Positions 22,937 to 39,114 are shown, counted from the first letter of the stretch. The stretch: 64,000 nt of DNA from Lingula anatina (GCF_001039355.2 NW_019775464.1:88859-152858); one strand, 5' to 3'. Numbers and translations: made by a program. The notes: generated from the letters alone by a model not told the origin.

Positions 22937-25250
22937 TCACTGAGTGGTCTATTCCGAAAAGACGATTACAATAAGGGTCAGCCCAAAGAGCGTAGTCTCG
23001 AGACTTAACGTAAAAACTGACGAGAATTGGTAGATTTTTCAAACTCCTGCTTCGGTCATTTGACTACAGCAAAATTTTCTTAGACCAACTGTTTAGATGA
23101 GATCACAGAATTTAACACTTACAGCGACATACACTGATCGAATCACTCGTTCTCATGCTAAAAATCGGATCCAGTTCTAGTGGTTGCTACCAAGGACACA
23201 TCATACATCATAAGTGGATCTAAGTTGCTGCTAATATTCCTCACAGTGCAGCTGTATCGGCATGAGAAATCTGCCTCAGCAGACCTCGTGATACCGATTT
23301 TAAACCCGGATAAGAGTCTTTTACAGCTCTCAACTTAACATCACTTCCATCCGTGGACAACTATGAACTACACAAGGTGAGCTACCTTAGGGGGCATAAC
23401 GAGGATTTTATGATGACTTGATACAATGGACACTTAATATGCCTTAAATGACGGTATAGTCGCTATTTCTGTGTCCACACCCACAAGAAAAAATATAATG
23501 TATGTGTATATATAATTATAAGTAAATTAATAAATAAACGAAATACATTTTATAAGAAATAAACAACTTCGAAGGAACTAAATCAAAAATTATCCCTAAC
23601 ATGCAATGCTTTCATTTATTCTAACAGCGTTTTCTTTCTCTTTAAACTAACTACTTCTGTAGTACTACATATTGTATTGCATCATTATAAACGAAGCTCT
23701 TCGACACAACTGCAAAACCCGAGCTTCATGACAACATATAAGTGATGAAATCAGTAACTCGATTTTGCATCAAAGATAGAACCTTTTTCGCTCCAGATAT
23801 TATATATTGCAGAGCTATCGTGATCGCACCTTTTAAAGGAACGGTGGTGATGACAATTGTATACGTGTACGATTTAAGCCTAGATTACATTTACAAATTG
23901 AGGTGCACCTCATATGGTCACGTGCTCATGGGACCTTTGATTTCTGTTTTATTTAATATGGGTAAAAGTATGTGAGAAATGTTAACGTGGCCACGTGACA
24001 GCACACCTCGTTACCATAAAAACGCCGCCGCCAGCAACACACCACGCTTACGTGTCTCATTTGGTGAAGATGTCTGTGCTATCGATGTGTCTCTTGACCA
24101 CAATTTTAGCTCTATTGGGCACTATTGTTCAGTCAAAATATGGCTTTGGAGTCAAGAGACGGCACCAGCGATGTACGCTCAAAGGCAGATGCCATTAGAG
24201 CCAAGATTTCAGAACTGAACAAGCTCCTTTCGTCTGTGCGAAATATTCCTGATTCCTGCGGTGAGTTACGCTCATCTAACAACATTGTTAAGAAATTTAC
24301 ATTTGTATTCCGATGGAATACAGTACGGACCACTGAATACATGTTTCAGTGAACCTTCTTAGGATTATTCTCTTTTAAAATTAAAATTTTTAACAGAGAA
24401 CCAGTGCGTGTCTGGCTTTGTGAAGTTCCAACGCTCGTGCTACAAGTTTGTGAGAGAGGAGAAGACGTGGCAGCAGGCACAGAATGCCGGTCGTACCATG
24501 GGGGCGCACCTGGTGTCCATTAAGTCTTGGGAAGAGCAGAAGTTTATCCTGAACCACATAGCCCCACACAAAGGTGACAGACAATAGTTCAACGCTATCC
24601 GTTTATTGCATGTAAGGCACAGATACTGGTGTCAGTTAATTTGGTTTTCAATTGATTAGGCCTACGTTTACGGCATGAACAATCTTTCCTATTATGTCTT
24701 TTCTAAAACTGGCATGTTTTCGTCTTTGTAAAATTGGGGTTGTCTATTCGAAACACGACATAAGACTAGTGTGTTATGCGTTGTTACCTATTGCAGATCT
24801 GTTCCCGAGTTCTGAGGGGTATCACGCTGGAGCAACAGACACGGCAATGGAAGGCATTTGGCAATGGGTTCCTGGCGGATCTCTGGTCCAAGGTGAGATA
24901 CGGCTTTTCAATGATTTTAATGGTTGTTATTCACTCTTATATATACTGTAAATGTATTGCCAAATATTTAGTTAGTTTTCGTGCATTAGTGTTTTTATTT
25001 TTGCTGTTGTTGCATTATTTTCGGCAGATCACCATTTTCAACCCACTGGTCTATACATGTATGATCTTATTTAGCCTTCCTCCTCCCGAATATTGTCGGC
25101 AACGACAATCTGATGGTTATATTCCTACTAGTTGTACATGTATTTCATAATTCAGTTTGGGATGATTGTGTAGCACTATTAGTTAGGATGTGACAATGTG
25201 TTTACAACACAGAACTCTGTCGTATACAAGTTTAATTTCATCTTTCAGGA
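22937..25250. repeat. segmental duplication, copy 1 (partner 28789-31570)
   Basis: From the junction at 22937 the sequence matches 28789-28888, skips about 480 bp, then continues nearly identically to 29369-31570. This includes the promoter, exon 1 with the same 8-bp deletion, introns and exons 2-3 of CTL4 and CTL6. After exon 4 the 3' flank of CTL4 instead resembles that of CTL5 and CTL7, so the copies are mosaics. Confidence 0.75.
23990..24022 (+). promoter_or_regulatory. CTL4 core promoter
   Basis: GCCACGTGAC at 23990 and CATAAAAA at 24015, spacing 25 bp. Confidence 0.6.
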
Positions 25251-25391
25251 TACTAAGGCTGGGACTTCTTCCATCGTTGGCACCAGAGCCGAGGCCAGAA
25301 CTGTCTGCTGCTGTTTGCAAAACGTAAATATCTGTGGCATGACGAGCTCTGCAGCAATAAAGCACATTCTATTTGTGAAATGGAAAATTGA
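24070..25391 (+). pseudogene. CTL4: lectin pseudogene with all four exons
   Basis: Exon equivalents are 24070-24260, 24397-24573, 24797-24892 and 25249-25391. Three lesions are visible. An 8-bp deletion after GGAGTC in exon 1 shifts the signal peptide out of frame with the neck (an in-frame ATG remains at 24140). Exon 2 changes the conserved domain cysteine to Gly (QNAGRTMG). Exon 4 opens with GGA TAC TAA, a stop replacing the Leu of GYLGW. Exon 4 also lacks two codons in the ligand loop (HQSRGQNC), and exon 3 has VPGGS for VSDGS. Confidence 0.85.
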
Positions 25392-26922
25392 GAACCTATT
25401 AACAATCTGTGTGCAGAGTCTACTAGCTCATTAAAAATGCAGTTGTACAAGCGGATGTAAGTAACAGATAAGAACTTGTGGTAAGCAAGATGAAATTCTA
25501 CTCAACCTGAAAACGAGATTATTTCTGGTTACAATAAATCAATTTGAATAGCATGAGTGAAATGGTAGATTGTTGTTTGTTGATTTTTTTGCAAAACAAA
25601 TTCTTGCATTACCTTTTATACACATTTCATGAGAAATCAGCCCGTTGTAGCTACTTAAATCCAGCAGTCAGTTACACTACACTATTGACAACATCTTGTC
25701 ACCAAGTGGCATACTGTGAACAGACGATTGCAATAAGAGTCAGCTCAAAATGTCCAAAACCTCGCGTCTTAACGTAAAAGCTGGTGAGAATTGACAGATT
25801 TGAGGGAGAGTGGGGTCTAACATATTGGCAGCCTAACAACTGCTGTGTGGCAACGAATATTGGCTGACAGTTAGTATATAGCCATGGGCGTTTTTCAAAT
25901 TCATTAATAAACAGACGAGATAAAAGATGGGAACCTTAAAATTAAAGACACTTTTTACTTTCGGGACCTTTTTCGAAAACAAATGTGGAAATGAAGCCCC
26001 TGCCCTTGTAAGAAAGAAGGGTGGAAAGGGAGGGATGGATGGCAACTTAAATCACAACATGAAACTTAAGTTCCATGATCAAAATTACTAGGATCTAACA
26101 AATATAACAAATCCTTCAAATGTATTTGTTCTGTCCATAAAGAGCATCAATTTATTCCTTGTGTAAAATAATTCCTGACGTACTTTTGTCTTCACAATTG
26201 TTTACTTTACTTTTCAAACTTCTGCTTCAGTCACTCGACTACAATTTAATTTTCTTAGACCAGCTGTTTAGATGATATCACAGAATTTGAGACTCATAAC
26301 GACATACACGGTACACTGATCGAATCACTCGTTAAAAATCAGATACGGTTCTCTTTGTTATTACCAATTCATGTAATGATTTCATTTAATCTATGAACGT
26401 TTTTTGTCTCTTTAAATCAACTACTACGAATTGCATTACATCACAATAGACGAAGCTCTCCGACAAAACCGCAGGACCCGAGCTTCATGAGAAAATAACT
26501 GCCCTTGAGAAAAAAGTCCTATGTGATCCTATAGGATCTTATACGCCCAATTTCCCATAGGATCCTACAGGAACTTGTAGAATCCTATAAGATTTTCTTG
26601 TTAGGGTGATAGAGCCCCTATTTTTGCTCCAAATATTTCATACTGCAGAGTTATCTGAATGCCGCATGCGCAGTGACCGCAGCTTTCAAAGGAACGCTTG
26701 TGATGACAATGTAATATGCGCACGATTTAAGCCTACTTGAGGTGCATGTCATATTGGTCACGTGCCACTGATTCATGTTTTACTTTATATGGGTAGAAAT
26801 TTCTGAGAAATGTTAACACGGTCCCTTGACAAGGTTAAGGGTTAAACGCAACGGGTTGCCAAGAGATCATTAGCGTCTGTTTTACCAAATAAGGACACAA
26901 ATTTCTATACAATGTTAACGTG
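25392..26922. other. intergenic region between CTL4 and CTL5
   Basis: No gene was found. It holds AATAAA at 25533, a copy of the repeated intergenic block (about 25690-26130), a palindromic ATAGGATCCTA-rich element (26520-26612) and the distal promoter region with ccgcatgcgcagtgac (26660), seen in variants upstream of most loci. Confidence 0.5.
26520..26612. repeat. short palindromic ATAGGATCCTA element, copy 1
   Basis: Several nested palindromes of the type cctataggatc and cataggatcctacaggaa. Shorter copies occur at about 38770-38830 and 42355-42412, each just upstream of a lectin promoter (CTL8, CTL9). Confidence 0.5.
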
Positions 26923-26955
26923 GCCACGTGACAGGACACTTCGTTACTATAAAAA
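26923..26955 (+). promoter_or_regulatory. CTL5 core promoter
   Basis: GCCACGTGAC at 26923 and TATAAAAA at 26948, spacing 25 bp; start codon 46 bp after the TATA box. Confidence 0.65.
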
Positions 26956-26993
26956 CACCGCCGCCAGCAAAACGCCGCGCTCACTGCGTGAAG

Positions 26994-27996
26994 ATGACTG
27001 TGCTACCGTTATGTCTCTTGACCACGATTTTAGCTCTGTTGGGCAATTTTGTCCAGTCAGCAGATGGCCTTGGAGTCCTTTCCCTAAGAGACGGCACCAG
27101 CGATGTACGCTCAAAGGTAGATGCCATTAGAGCCAAGACTTCAGAACTGAACAAGCTCCTTTTGTCTGTGCGAAATAGTCTTGATTCCTGCCTTGATGGA
27201 ACTAAAACCGGTCAGTTACGCTCATCTAACAACGTGTTGTTCAGAACTTAACATTTGTATTTCATCATTCTTTGGTGTTGTCAGCATTTTCTAAAAATAT
27301 TTTAAAGATGTTGCGTATTTTTAAAGAGATAGAGCCAAACCTTCAGTGCTGCTATCGTCTGTACTTTTATCTCGTTTTATTCTCTGAACTCTCTAGAAAA
27401 AGCAAGTTACGCTAATTTTTATATTGTTATTTCCGTCAATTTGTTATGCATGTTACATTTTTTCTGCTGTTGTCATAGTCTTCTTGATATGATTTACACT
27501 TTTTTGCCAATTTCTTAGGAAATATTCACATAGCAAGCACAAACATATGGATAAGCAAACTTATATATACTGTATATCAGATAACACAGAACCTTAGTCT
27601 TCGTGTAATATCTGCTAGCACCGTTTTCGAGATAGTGATCTCATTTTTCACAAATAACTGGCGATTTGTTTGGTTCTCTGGACAACCTTTTTTTAAACTG
27701 AAAACTCTTTAAGTTCGAACCCATGTGAATTGAACTTCTTAGAGCTTTTGATATAAATGGTGTTCAACACAGCAAAATTTACTGCTCTGATTGAAACTAA
27801 TGCGCATTTTAAAAAAAATTTATTCCTATAATTGATGAAGCATTCATCTTCCTTTTCTTCATGAAATAAAACATAAATAAAAATAATTANGACGTCACAT
27901 TTAAGCCTTTATGACATCACCTAGTAACAAATAAACATTTAACCCCCTGAAGAAAGAAAGAAACCGGTCGGGGCAAGAAAGTTGCTGTTCTTCTTT

Positions 27997-28052
<56 letters not shown>

Positions 28053-28467
28053 AAGTTGGTTTGCATGCATTCATATTTTATTATTGTTGTCACATAATTT
28101 TGGGCATATCACCCTTTTTCAAGGTACTGGTCTATATCATCTTGTGTAGCCTTCCTCCTCACTGAAAATTATCTGCAGCGATAATGTGGTGGTTATATTC
28201 CTACAACATGTACTTCATTTCAATCTGGGATGGCTGTGTATCACTATTAATTAAAAGACTAATCAGTGTGGTTACAACACAGAACTCTCTTGTATACAAG
28301 ACTAATTTTATCTTTCAGGATACTTAGGCTGGGACTTCTTTAATCCTGGGCACCAGAACGGAGGCACAGGCCAGAACTGTCTGCTGCTGTATGCTCCTCG
28401 AAAATATCTGTGGCATGATGCACCCTGCAGCTATAAGGCACATTCTATTTGTGAAATTCAAAATTGA
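26994..28467 (+). CDS. CTL5: lectin gene, exons 1 and 4 only in this assembly
   Basis: Exon 1 (26994-27210) is intact: MTVLPLCLLTTILALLGNF, then the neck, with donor GTCAGT. Exon 4 (28319-28467) is intact and encodes GYLGWDFFNPGHQNGGTGQN through WHDAPC to SICEIQN. Exons 2 and 3 are absent between them. The intron 1 sequence parallels CTL9 up to the N at 27891, where the homology to intron 1 stops. The sequence after the N (from about 28050) resembles intron 3 of CTL7. The missing exons therefore probably fall in the unresolved gap, though a real deletion is possible. AATAAA at 28615. Confidence 0.6.
27995..28050. repeat. AT dinucleotide microsatellite
   Basis: An uninterrupted AT run of over 45 bp, next to a sequence ending aaagttgctgttcttctttt. 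It follows the N at 27891 and may have caused the assembly break. Confidence 0.85.
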
Positions 28468-30321
28468 GCCCATGGCGTATAAACAGTCTGTGCGCAGAGT
28501 CTTCTATCTTATTAAAAATGAAATTGTACAAGCGGATGTAAGTAACCATATAAGAACTGTGGTAAGCCAGATGGAATTTCTACTCACCCTGTAAATGAAA
28601 CTATTTCTAGTTACAATAAATTATTTCAAACCGCAAAATTTTTATTTCATTTTTTTGTATTGATTTTATTTGATTTTTTACGAAACAAATTGTGGCATTA
28701 TCTTGTACAAATTTTTTTTAGAAAATTCGGTCCGCTGTAGCTTCTTAATATCCAGCAGTCACTTATACTACACTATTGTTAACATCCTGTCACTGAGTGG
28801 TCTATTCCGAAAAGACGATTACAATAAGGGTCAGCCCAAAGAGCGTAGTCTCGAGACTTAACGTAAAAACTGACGAGAATTGGTAGATTGGAGGTTGAGT
28901 GGGGTCTGAAATATTGGCAGACTAGCAAGTGCGGTGTGGCAACGATTATTAGCTGACAGAATGTAGTCATCGGTGTTTTTCAAATTTATTAATAAACATA
29001 CAAAATAAAAGATGGGAACCTTAAAACTAAAGACACCAGGACTTGTCTTTTTAGTTTTTAGAACTTTTCCGAAAAAAAGTAGAAATTAAGCTCTTAACCT
29101 TGTAAGTAAGAAGAAATTACACAATAAAGCGTATATAAGGTGGAATTGGAGGGAGGGAGGGAGGGTAACGAGAAATCGGGAACCCCTCTACATGATACTT
29201 TGAAACCGTAAAAGCTGATATTAAATCACAAGAACTAGGTTGTAATTAATCTTTTATCATTCAAAATGAGCCTATTTCTGTGTGTCCGTGAAGAGCAGCA
29301 ATTTATTTATGATGTAAAATAATGCCTGCCGCTCTTTTGTCCTCACAATAATTGTTTCCTTGATTTTTCAAACTCCTGCTTCGGTCATTTGACTACAGCA
29401 AAATTTTCTTAGACCAACTGTTTAGATGACATCACAGAATTTGACACTTACAGCGACATACACTGATTGAATCACTCGTTCTCATGCTAAAAATCGGATC
29501 CAGTTCTAGTGGTTGCTACCAAGGACACATCATACATCATACGTGGATCTAAGCTGCTGCTAATATCCCTCACACTGCAGCTGTATCGGCATGAGAAATC
29601 TGCCTCAGCAGACCTCGTGATACCGATTTTAAACCCGGATAAGAGTCTTTTCTGCTCTCAACTTAACATCACTTCCATCCGTGGACAACTATGAGCTACA
29701 CAAGGTGAGCTACCTTAGGGGGCATAACGAGGATTTTATGATGACTTGATACAATGGACACTTAATATGCCTTAAATGACGGTATAGTCGCTATTTCTGT
29801 GTCCACACCCACAAGAAAAAATATAATGTATGTGTATATATAATTATAAGTAAATTAATAAATAAACGAAATACATTTTATAAGAAATAAACAACTTCGA
29901 AGGAACTAAATCAAAAATTATCCCTAACATGCAATGCTTTCATTTATTCTAACAGCGTTTTCTTTCTCTTTAAACTAACTACTTCTGTAGTACTACATAT
30001 TGTATTGCATCACTATAAACGAAGCTCTTCGACACAACTGCAAAACCCAAGCTTCATGCCAACATATAACTGATGAAATCAGTAACTCAATTTTGCATCA
30101 AAGATAGAACCACTCTTTTCGCTCCAGATATTGTATATTGCAGAGCTATCGTGATCGCACCTTTTAAAGGAACGGTGGTGATGACAATTGTATACGTGTA
30201 CGATTTAAGCCTAGATTACGTTTACAAATTGAGGTGCACCTCATATGGTCACGTGCTCATTGGACCTTTGATTTCTGTTTTATTTAATATGGGTAAAAAG
30301 TTTGTGAGAAATGTTAACGTG
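28468..30321. other. intergenic region between CTL5 and CTL6
   Basis: No gene was found. This is the partner of the sequence downstream of CTL3: 29369 onward is almost identical to 23035 onward up to the CTL6 promoter. Confidence 0.55.
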
Positions 30322-31570
30322 GCCACGTGACAGCACACCTCGTTACTATAAAAACGCCGCCGCCAGCAACACACCACGCTTACGTGTCTCATTTGGTGAA
30401 GATGTCTGTGCTACCGATGTGTCTCTTGACCACAATTTTAGCTCTATTGGGCACTATTGTTCAGTCAAAAGATGGCTTTGGAGTCAAGAGACGGCACCAG
30501 CGATGTACGCTCAAAGGTAGATGCCATTAGAGCCAAGATTTCAGAACTGAACAAGCTCCTTTCGTCTGTGCGAAATATTCCTGATTCCTGCGGTGAGTTA
30601 CGCTCATCTAACAACATTGTTAAGAAATTTACATTTGTATTCCGATGGAATACAGTACGAACCACTGAATACATGTTTCAGTGAATCTTCTTAGGATTAT
30701 TCTCTTTTAAAATTAAAATTTTTAACAGAGAACCAGTGCGTGTCTGGCTTTGTGAAGTTCCAACGCTCGTGCTACCAGTTTGTGAGAGAGGAGAAGACGT
30801 GGCAGCAGGCACAGAATGCCTGTCGCACCATGGGGGCGAACCTGGTGTCCATTAAGTCTTGGGAAGAGCAGAAGTTTATCCTGAACCACATAGCCCCACA
30901 CAAAGGTGACAGACAATAGTTCAACGCTATCCGTTATTGCATGTAAGGTACAGATACTGGTGTCAGTTAATTTGGTTTTCAATTGATTAGGCCTACGTTT
31001 ACGACATGAACAATCTTTCCTATTATCTCTTTTCTTAAACTGACATTTTTTCGTTTTTGTAAAATTGGGGTTGCCTTTTCGATACACGACATAAGTCTAG
31101 TGTGTTATGCGTTGTTACCTATTGCAGATCTGTTCCCGAGTTCTGAGGTGTTTCACGCTGGAGCAACAGACACGGCAATGGAAGGCGTTTGGCAATGGGT
31201 TTCTGACGGATCTCTGGTCCACGGTGAAATACGGCTTTTCAATGATTCCAATGGTTGGTATTCACTCTTATATTTACTGGAAATGTATTGCCAACTATTT
31301 AGTCAGTTTTCATGCATTAGTGTTTTTATTGTTGCTGTTGTTGCATTATTTTCGGCAGATCACCATTTTCAACCCACTGGTCTATACATGTATGATCTTA
31401 TGTAGCCTTCCTCCTCCCGAATATTGTCTGCAACGACAATCTGATGGTTATATTCCTACTAGTTGTATTTCATAATTCAGTTTGGGATGGATGTGTACCA
31501 CTATTAGTTAGGGTGTGTCAATGTGCTTACAACACAGAGCTCTGTCGTATACAAGTTTAATTTCATCTTT
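28789..31570. repeat. segmental duplication, copy 2 (partner 22937-25250)
   Basis: This is the longer member of the pair. It retains about 480 bp (28889-29368) that copy 1 lacks. It includes the CTL6 promoter, exon 1 and exons 2-3. Confidence 0.7.
30322..30354 (+). promoter_or_regulatory. CTL6 core promoter
   Basis: GCCACGTGAC at 30322 and TATAAAAA at 30347, spacing 25 bp. Confidence 0.65.
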
Positions 31571-31722
31571 CAGGATACTTAGGCTGGGACTTCTTCCATC
31601 GTTGGTATCAGGACGGAGGCAGAGGCTCGAACTGTCTGCTGCTGTTTGCTCCCCGCAAATATCTGTGGCATGACGAGCCTTGCAGCTTTAAGGCACATTC
31701 TATTTGTGAAATTGAAAATTGA
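30402..31722 (+). CDS. CTL6: lectin gene with signal-peptide frameshift; exons 2-4 intact
   Basis: Exon equivalents are 30402-30592, 30729-30905, 31128-31223 and 31574-31722. Exon 1 has the same 8-bp deletion as CTL4, so translation from the usual ATG (30402) leaves the lectin frame. An ATG at 30472 (MALESRDGTSDVRSK) is in frame with the neck and all later exons, giving a 180-residue protein with neck and full six-cysteine domain but no signal peptide. Exon 3 ends VHG with donor GTGAAA instead of GTGAGA. Exon 4 reads FFHRWYQDGGRGSNC and WHDEPCSFKAHS. It is either a young pseudogene or a lectin retained in the cytoplasm. AATAAA at 31782. Confidence 0.6.
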
Positions 31723-33763
31723 GCACCTTGGTTATTTACTTGGTGTATTAACCGTCTGTGTGAAGAATGTACTAACGTATTAATAAAGAAGTTGTTCATG
31801 CAGATGTAATAAAGTCTCCACATACGAACTTGTTATGATCTACACATTTTATATATATTTCCCGGCACATAAGCCCGTTCTAGCTACTTTAATCCAGTAC
31901 TCATTTATACTTCAAGATTGTCAACCGAGTGGCATATTGTGAACAGACAATTACAATAAGGGTCAGCCGAGAGAGCGCAAAGTCTCGCAACTTACCGTAA
32001 ACTCTAACTAGAATTCGTAGATTAGACGGAGAGTGCGGTCGGACATATTGGCAGAATAGCAAGTGCGGTGTGGAAACGAATATTGGCTGACAGAATATAT
32101 TCAATGGAGTTTTCAAATTAATTTATAAGCACAGTAGATAACCTTGTTACTCAATACCTCAGGAAGTGTCTTTTTACTTTCGGGGCCTTTTTCGAGAATA
32201 AAAGTGGAAAAGAGCACCTGCCCGTCAAAGAAAGAAGAGATGACACATTTAAAGCTTTGACATGGTGGAATAGGAGGAAGGGAGGGCAATTAGAAATCGG
32301 AAACCCATCTACTCGATAATATGAATCAGTAGTCAAAACTGACATCTAAGCACAACAACAAGAACCCAATAAATCTCTAATCATTCTAAAGTATTTTTTC
32401 TGTCCATAAAGAGCATCAACTTATTTATCGTGTAAAATAACGCCTGTCGTTCTTTTGTCTTCACAATTGTTTTCTTTACTTTTCAAACTCATGCTTCAGT
32501 CACTCGACTACAATTAAATTTTCTTAGACCAGCTGTTTAGATGAAATCACAGAATTTGAGCCTCATAACGACATACACTGAATCACTCGTTCTCAAGTTA
32601 ACAATCGGATCCGGTTCTCGTGGTTGCTACCAAGGACTTATCATACGTGTACATCATACGTGGATCCAATTTTCTTCACACTGTAGTTGTATCGGCATGG
32701 AACATGATTTACCTCAGCAGACCTCGTTATAATCATTTTAAACCCGGAGAGTCTCCTACAGCGTTCCACTTTACATCACTTCCATTCGTAGGCAACTGTG
32801 GGCTTAACACGGTGGACTAGCGTAGGGAGTGTAACGACAATTTTATGATGTCGCATAAGTCGCAGCACAATGGAAACTTAATATGATGATATAGTCGCTA
32901 ATTTTGTGTCCACCCCTGCAACAACTGATTTAAATGTGTATTTAGAAAAGTAAATTATTAAATAAAGCGAATAAAGTTTATCAGAAATAAACAAACTTCA
33001 AAGTAACTAAATCAAAGACATCATTGTGCAGGTACGTGCAATGCTTCCATTCATTCTATGAACGTTTTCTGTCTCTTTAAACTAAGTACAATTACATTAC
33101 CAATGACGAAGCTCTACGACAAAACTGCAAAACCCGAGCTTCATGACAACATATGACTATAATGAAATCAGTAACTTGATTTCACATCAAAGATATAACC
33201 CCTCTTTTCGGTCCGGGTATTTTATATTGCTGGGTTATCCGAATGCCTCAGGCGCAGTGATCGCATCTTTCAAGGGAATGCTTGTAATGACAATGGAATA
33301 TGTGAACGATTTAGAGACTATTGTAATAACTTTAGATCTCCAAGGGGAGTCTCTCTTAATTGCAAATAACTTAAGCAGCTTAGATTTGACGGCTACTGAA
33401 GCTGAAGGGGTAATTAACTGTCGTTTAGCAGCTTTAGCAGGTTTGCCAGACATCTAGGCCACGTAAGATGAAAGAAAGTTAGCGAGAAACCCCATGGAGA
33501 TGGACCGATCCTGTTAGATCGATCTAGGGATGAGAACCCAGTCTTAAGCCTAGATTACATTTTCTACTCGCGCTGCATGTCATATTGGTCACGTGATCAT
33601 AAGGCCACTTATTCCTGCTTTACTTTATATGGGTAGAAATTTCTGTGAAATGTTAACGTGGCCACTTGACAATGTTGACAGTTTATACTCGACGGGTTGC
33701 TAAAAGGTCTTTAGCGTCTCTTTTACCTAATAAGGGCATAGCTTTCTATACAATTTTAACTTT
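31723..33763. other. intergenic region between CTL6 and CTL7
   Basis: No gene was found. It matches 45990-47480 downstream of CTL9 closely, apart from small deletions, so the CTL6 and CTL9 3' flanks come from the same ancestral block. A family MITE lies at 33333-33543. Confidence 0.55.
33333..33543. repeat. palindromic GATCGATC MITE family, copy 6
   Basis: The right end is gatcgatctagggatgagaa and the inner arms include gaagctgaaggggtaattaa. It is the uninterrupted counterpart of copy 7 at 47395, which carries a nested insertion. Confidence 0.6.
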
Positions 33764-33796
33764 GTCACGTGACAGGGTAGATCGCTTCTATAAAAA
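33764..33796 (+). promoter_or_regulatory. CTL7 core promoter
   Basis: GTCACGTGAC at 33764 and TATAAAAA at 33789, spacing 25 bp; start codon 55 bp after the TATA box. Confidence 0.7.
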
Positions 33797-33843
33797 CGCC
33801 GCCGCCAGCAACACGCCGTGCTGACGTGTCTCACTTTATGAAG

Positions 33844-37457
<3,614 letters not shown>

Positions 37458-39114
37458 GCCCATGGCGTATTAATAGTCTGTGCGCCGAGTCTTCTATCTT
37501 ATTAAAAATGAAATTGCACAAGCGGATGTAAGTAACCAGATAAGAATTTGCGGTAAGCCAGATGGAATTTCTACTCACCCTGTAAATGAGATTATTTCTA
37601 GTTACAATAAATTATTTCAAATCGCAAAACTTTTATTTCATTTTTTATTTTTATTGAATATTTTACGAAGCAAATTCTGACATTATCTAGTACAAAAATT
37701 TCTCGAAAAATCGGCCCGCTGTAGCTTCTTTAAAATCAGCAGTCAATTATACTACAATATTGTCAACATCCTGTCGCCGAGTGGCGTATTGTGAATAGAA
37801 GATTACAATAAGGATCAGCCCAGAGAGCGCAAAGTCTCTCAACTTAACGTAAAAATTAACGAGAATACGTAGATTTGAGGGAGAGTGGGGTCTGACATTA
37901 AGTGACAATGTCATATTGGCAGACTAGCAAGTGCGGTGCGGCAACGAATATTGGCTGACAGAATATATTCATTGGTGTTTTTCAAATTTATTAATAAACA
38001 GACAAGAAAAAAGATGTGAACCTTAAAACTAAAGACACCAGGAGGAGTCTTTTTATCTCTCTGGACCTTTTCCAAAAACAAAAGTGGAAATGAAACCCCT
38101 GCCCTTGTAAGAAAGAAGGGTGGAAAGGGAGGGATGGAGGGCAACTTAAATCACAACATGAAACTTAAGTTCCATGATCAAAATTACTAGGATCTAACAA
38201 ATTTCTAATCCTTCAAAAGCATTTGTTCTGTCCATAAAGAGCATCAATTTATTCCTCGTGTAAAATAATTCCTGCCGTACTTTTGTCTTCACAATTGTTT
38301 ACTTTACTTTTCAAACTATATACACTGATCGAATCACTCGTTCTTATGTTAAAAATCAGATTCGGTTCTCGTTGTTATTACCAATTCAAGGACACATCAT
38401 ACATCACACGTGGATCTAAGTTGCTGCTAATATTCCTCACGGTGCAGTTGTATCGGCATGGAACATGATCTACCTCAGCAGACCTCGTGATAACGATTTT
38501 AAACCCTGATAACAGTCTCTTAAAGCTCGCAACTTTACATCACTTCCATTTGTGGACAACTGTGGGCTACTTTAGAGCGTCACGACGATTTTATGATGAC
38601 TTGGCACCATGAAAACTTAATATGCCTTAAATGATGGTATAGTTGCTATTTCTGTGTTCATCCCTGCAACAAAAAATTAAAAAAATATATAGGCATGTTT
38701 AGATAAGTTAATTTAAAAATAAAGGAATTAAATTTTATCAGAAATAAACAAACTTCAAATTAGGTACTATATGCCCAATTTCCCATAGGATCCTACAGGA
38801 CCTTTTAGGATCCTATAAGATTTTCTTCAGAGTTATCTGAATGCCGCATGCGCAGTGATCGCACCTTTAAAGAGAACGCTTGTGATGACAATGTAATATG
38901 CGATTTAAACCTAGATTACATTTTTCACTTGAGGTGCATGTTATATTGGTCACGTGCCACTGATTCATGTTTTACTTTATATGGGTAGAAATTTCTGAGA
39001 AATGTTAACGTGGCCACTTTACAAGGTTAAGGGTTAAACTCGGCGGATTGCCAAGATGTCATTAGCGTCTGTTTTGCCTAATAAGGGCACACATTTCTAT
39101 ACAATGTTAACGTG
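37458..39114. other. intergenic region between CTL7 and CTL8
   Basis: No gene was found. It holds a 3' flank like that of CTL5, the repeated intergenic block and a short palindromic ATAGGATCCTA element (38770-38830). From 38140 on it closely matches 41660-42750 upstream of CTL9. Confidence 0.55.

Noticed and set aside
27944-27985. ctgaagaaagaaagaaaccggtcgg-like motif, and a similar ccgaaaaaggcccagg at 60645, considered as a Penelope-like element end
   Set aside because: Such GAAG...CCGAAA motifs occur near several retroelements, but no GIY-YIG or reverse-transcriptase frame lies nearby.
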